Below are positions 63,299-64,000 of a DNA stretch of 64,000 nucleotides, in pieces; position 1 is the stretch's first letter, and the number at the start of each line of letters is the position of its first letter. Both the position numbers and the translations under genes were made by a program. Source of the stretch: Bacillus sp. REN10 (lineage in GTDB: Bacteria > Bacillota > Bacilli > Bacillales > Domibacillaceae); contig NZ_JADHDW010000007.1 in the NCBI RefSeq assembly GCF_016820555.1, positions 88,876 to 152,875 on the forward strand, read 5' to 3'. The notes below the pieces were generated by a model that saw only the letters and a program-made list of their open reading frames with translations, was not told the DNA's origin and did no database searches.

Positions 63299-64000
63299 TA
63301 AACCTTTTCCACATGGATCAATGCCGGACGATGATCGGCACTGCCTGCTGTATAAGTCAATAATACTTGCTGGTTTTCCTCAGATTGATAGCTATAAGAC
63401 GATCCGTAAGAAACTTCGAATGCTTGATGCATGCCATCGATCAACACTTCGATGGACGTATTATCAATCGCCCCAACAATCATCCCTTGACTGCTCTTCA
63501 CATGATCAGCAGGGATCTGCAAGTTCTCGCCAATGACAGCGATTGGATACTTCAGATCATTTAACTTCATTAACTCGCTTACTTCTGTATTAAATCGCTC
63601 CGCAAGAGCATACAGTGTATCTCCTGCTTTTATTTGATAGACAACTGTTGATGGTTGAGCTGAAGTCGCTTTTTCTGCTGAAATATTATATTTTTTTGCT
63701 AAAACGGATAAAGAATCATCATTTGTGCCGATAATAATAGTAGAGGAAGCCATTTTTGGCTTTTTGCTTATCTTTTGGCCGGGTATTTTGCCTGGCTCTT
63801 TTTTATTTTTATTTGTATGAATAATGAGCTTTTGACCGATTGCTAGCGCATCGGATGTTAGTTTGTTATCTTTTTTGATTTGTTCAATCGTTGTACCGTA
63901 TTGGTTGGCGATTTTCCACAGACTATCCCCAGATTGGACGATATGCGTCACTTTCGAACTCGAACTCACTGGCGGCTTTGGTTTTTCCACTGGTTTCGGA
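63298..64000 (-). CDS. LysM-domain protein, partial (5' end outside the window)
   Basis: The frame is open to the window edge; the GTG at 63990 has Pro/Lys codons in frame ahead of it and is not the start. Visible are two LysM domains (HIVQSGDSLWKIANQYGT and YQIKAGDTLYALAERFN), a weaker LysM-like stretch between them, a Pro/Lys linker and a C-terminal beta-rich segment (MIVGAIDNTSIEVLIDG…). Probably a wall- or spore-associated protein; no catalytic domain is in view. Confidence 0.75.
   Translation of the reverse strand, partial: PKPVEKPKPPVSSSSKVTHIVQSGDSLWKIANQYGTTIEQIKKDNKLTSDALAIGQKLIIHTNKNKKEPGKIPGQKISKKPKMASSTIIIGTNDDSLSVLAKKYNISAEKATSAQPSTVVYQIKAGDTLYALAERFNTEVSELMKLNDLKYPIAVIGENLQIPADHVKSSQGMIVGAIDNTSIEVLIDGMHQAFEVSYGSSYSYQSEENQQVLLTYTAGSADHRPALIHVEKV

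Noticed and set aside
1..64000. tRNA or rRNA genes
   Set aside because: I saw no cloverleaf with CCA-type end or rRNA-like segment on either strand by eye; a covariance scan would be decisive.

Overview
This looks like chromosomal DNA of a spore-forming, low-GC Gram-positive bacterium of the Bacillaceae. The spore genes (tgl, a three-LysM/GH18 SleL-type cortex hydrolase), the KimA-type potassium importer, the LPXTG surface protein, RlmCD, BdhA and the strong GGAGG ribosome sites all fit. I cannot name the species.

Left part (1-35.5 kb) is a mosaic of ordinary chromosomal genes. It holds a short KdpD, a LOG-family hydrolase, a Crp/Fnr regulator followed by OsmC, a manganese (yybP-ykoY) riboswitch ahead of a Tim44-like membrane protein and YxcD, Tgl, two transporters, and a large sortase-anchored adhesin with 18 copies of a 14-residue repeat placed behind a c-di-GMP-I riboswitch. 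A PAS-GGDEF diguanylate cyclase lies 4 kb from that adhesin. Then come an isochorismatase-like hydrolase, a divergent HPr-kinase paralogue, a serine hydrolase, envelope proteins, a decayed region (17.6-19.1 kb), metabolic genes, two paralogous tRNA-dihydrouridine synthases, Mqo and KimA. A two-hairpin dispersed repeat of about 155 bp occurs six times in the window (10.3, 25.8, 27.5, 29.6, 31.9 and 61.9 kb), always in the same orientation.

Middle part (about 35.5-60.5 kb) is an AT-rich defence island. In order it carries an ATPase-HNH pair of Septu type, an IS21-family element with a frameshifted istB, an orphan cysteine-containing RiPP-like precursor, a truncated ISL3-type transposase, a Kiwa pair (KwaA, KwaB), a complete type I restriction-modification operon (hsdM, hsdS, hsdR), an OLD-family ATPase-TOPRIM nuclease, a DUF4062 protein, and three large serine recombinases with small translationally coupled genes. 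The recombinases end 12 bp from the 3' end of rlmCD. At the other end of the island, in the same orientation, lies a detached fragment encoding a second RlmCD-like C-terminus. The two ends share a 13/14-nt direct repeat within the codons for the conserved His-Val-Glu-Cys. I read this as an integrative, SCC-like element inserted into the 3' end of rlmCD, about 25 kb long. That reading is inference from the junction sequences.

Right part (60.5-64 kb) holds rlmCD, the sixth repeat copy, bdhA and a LysM protein that runs off the window.
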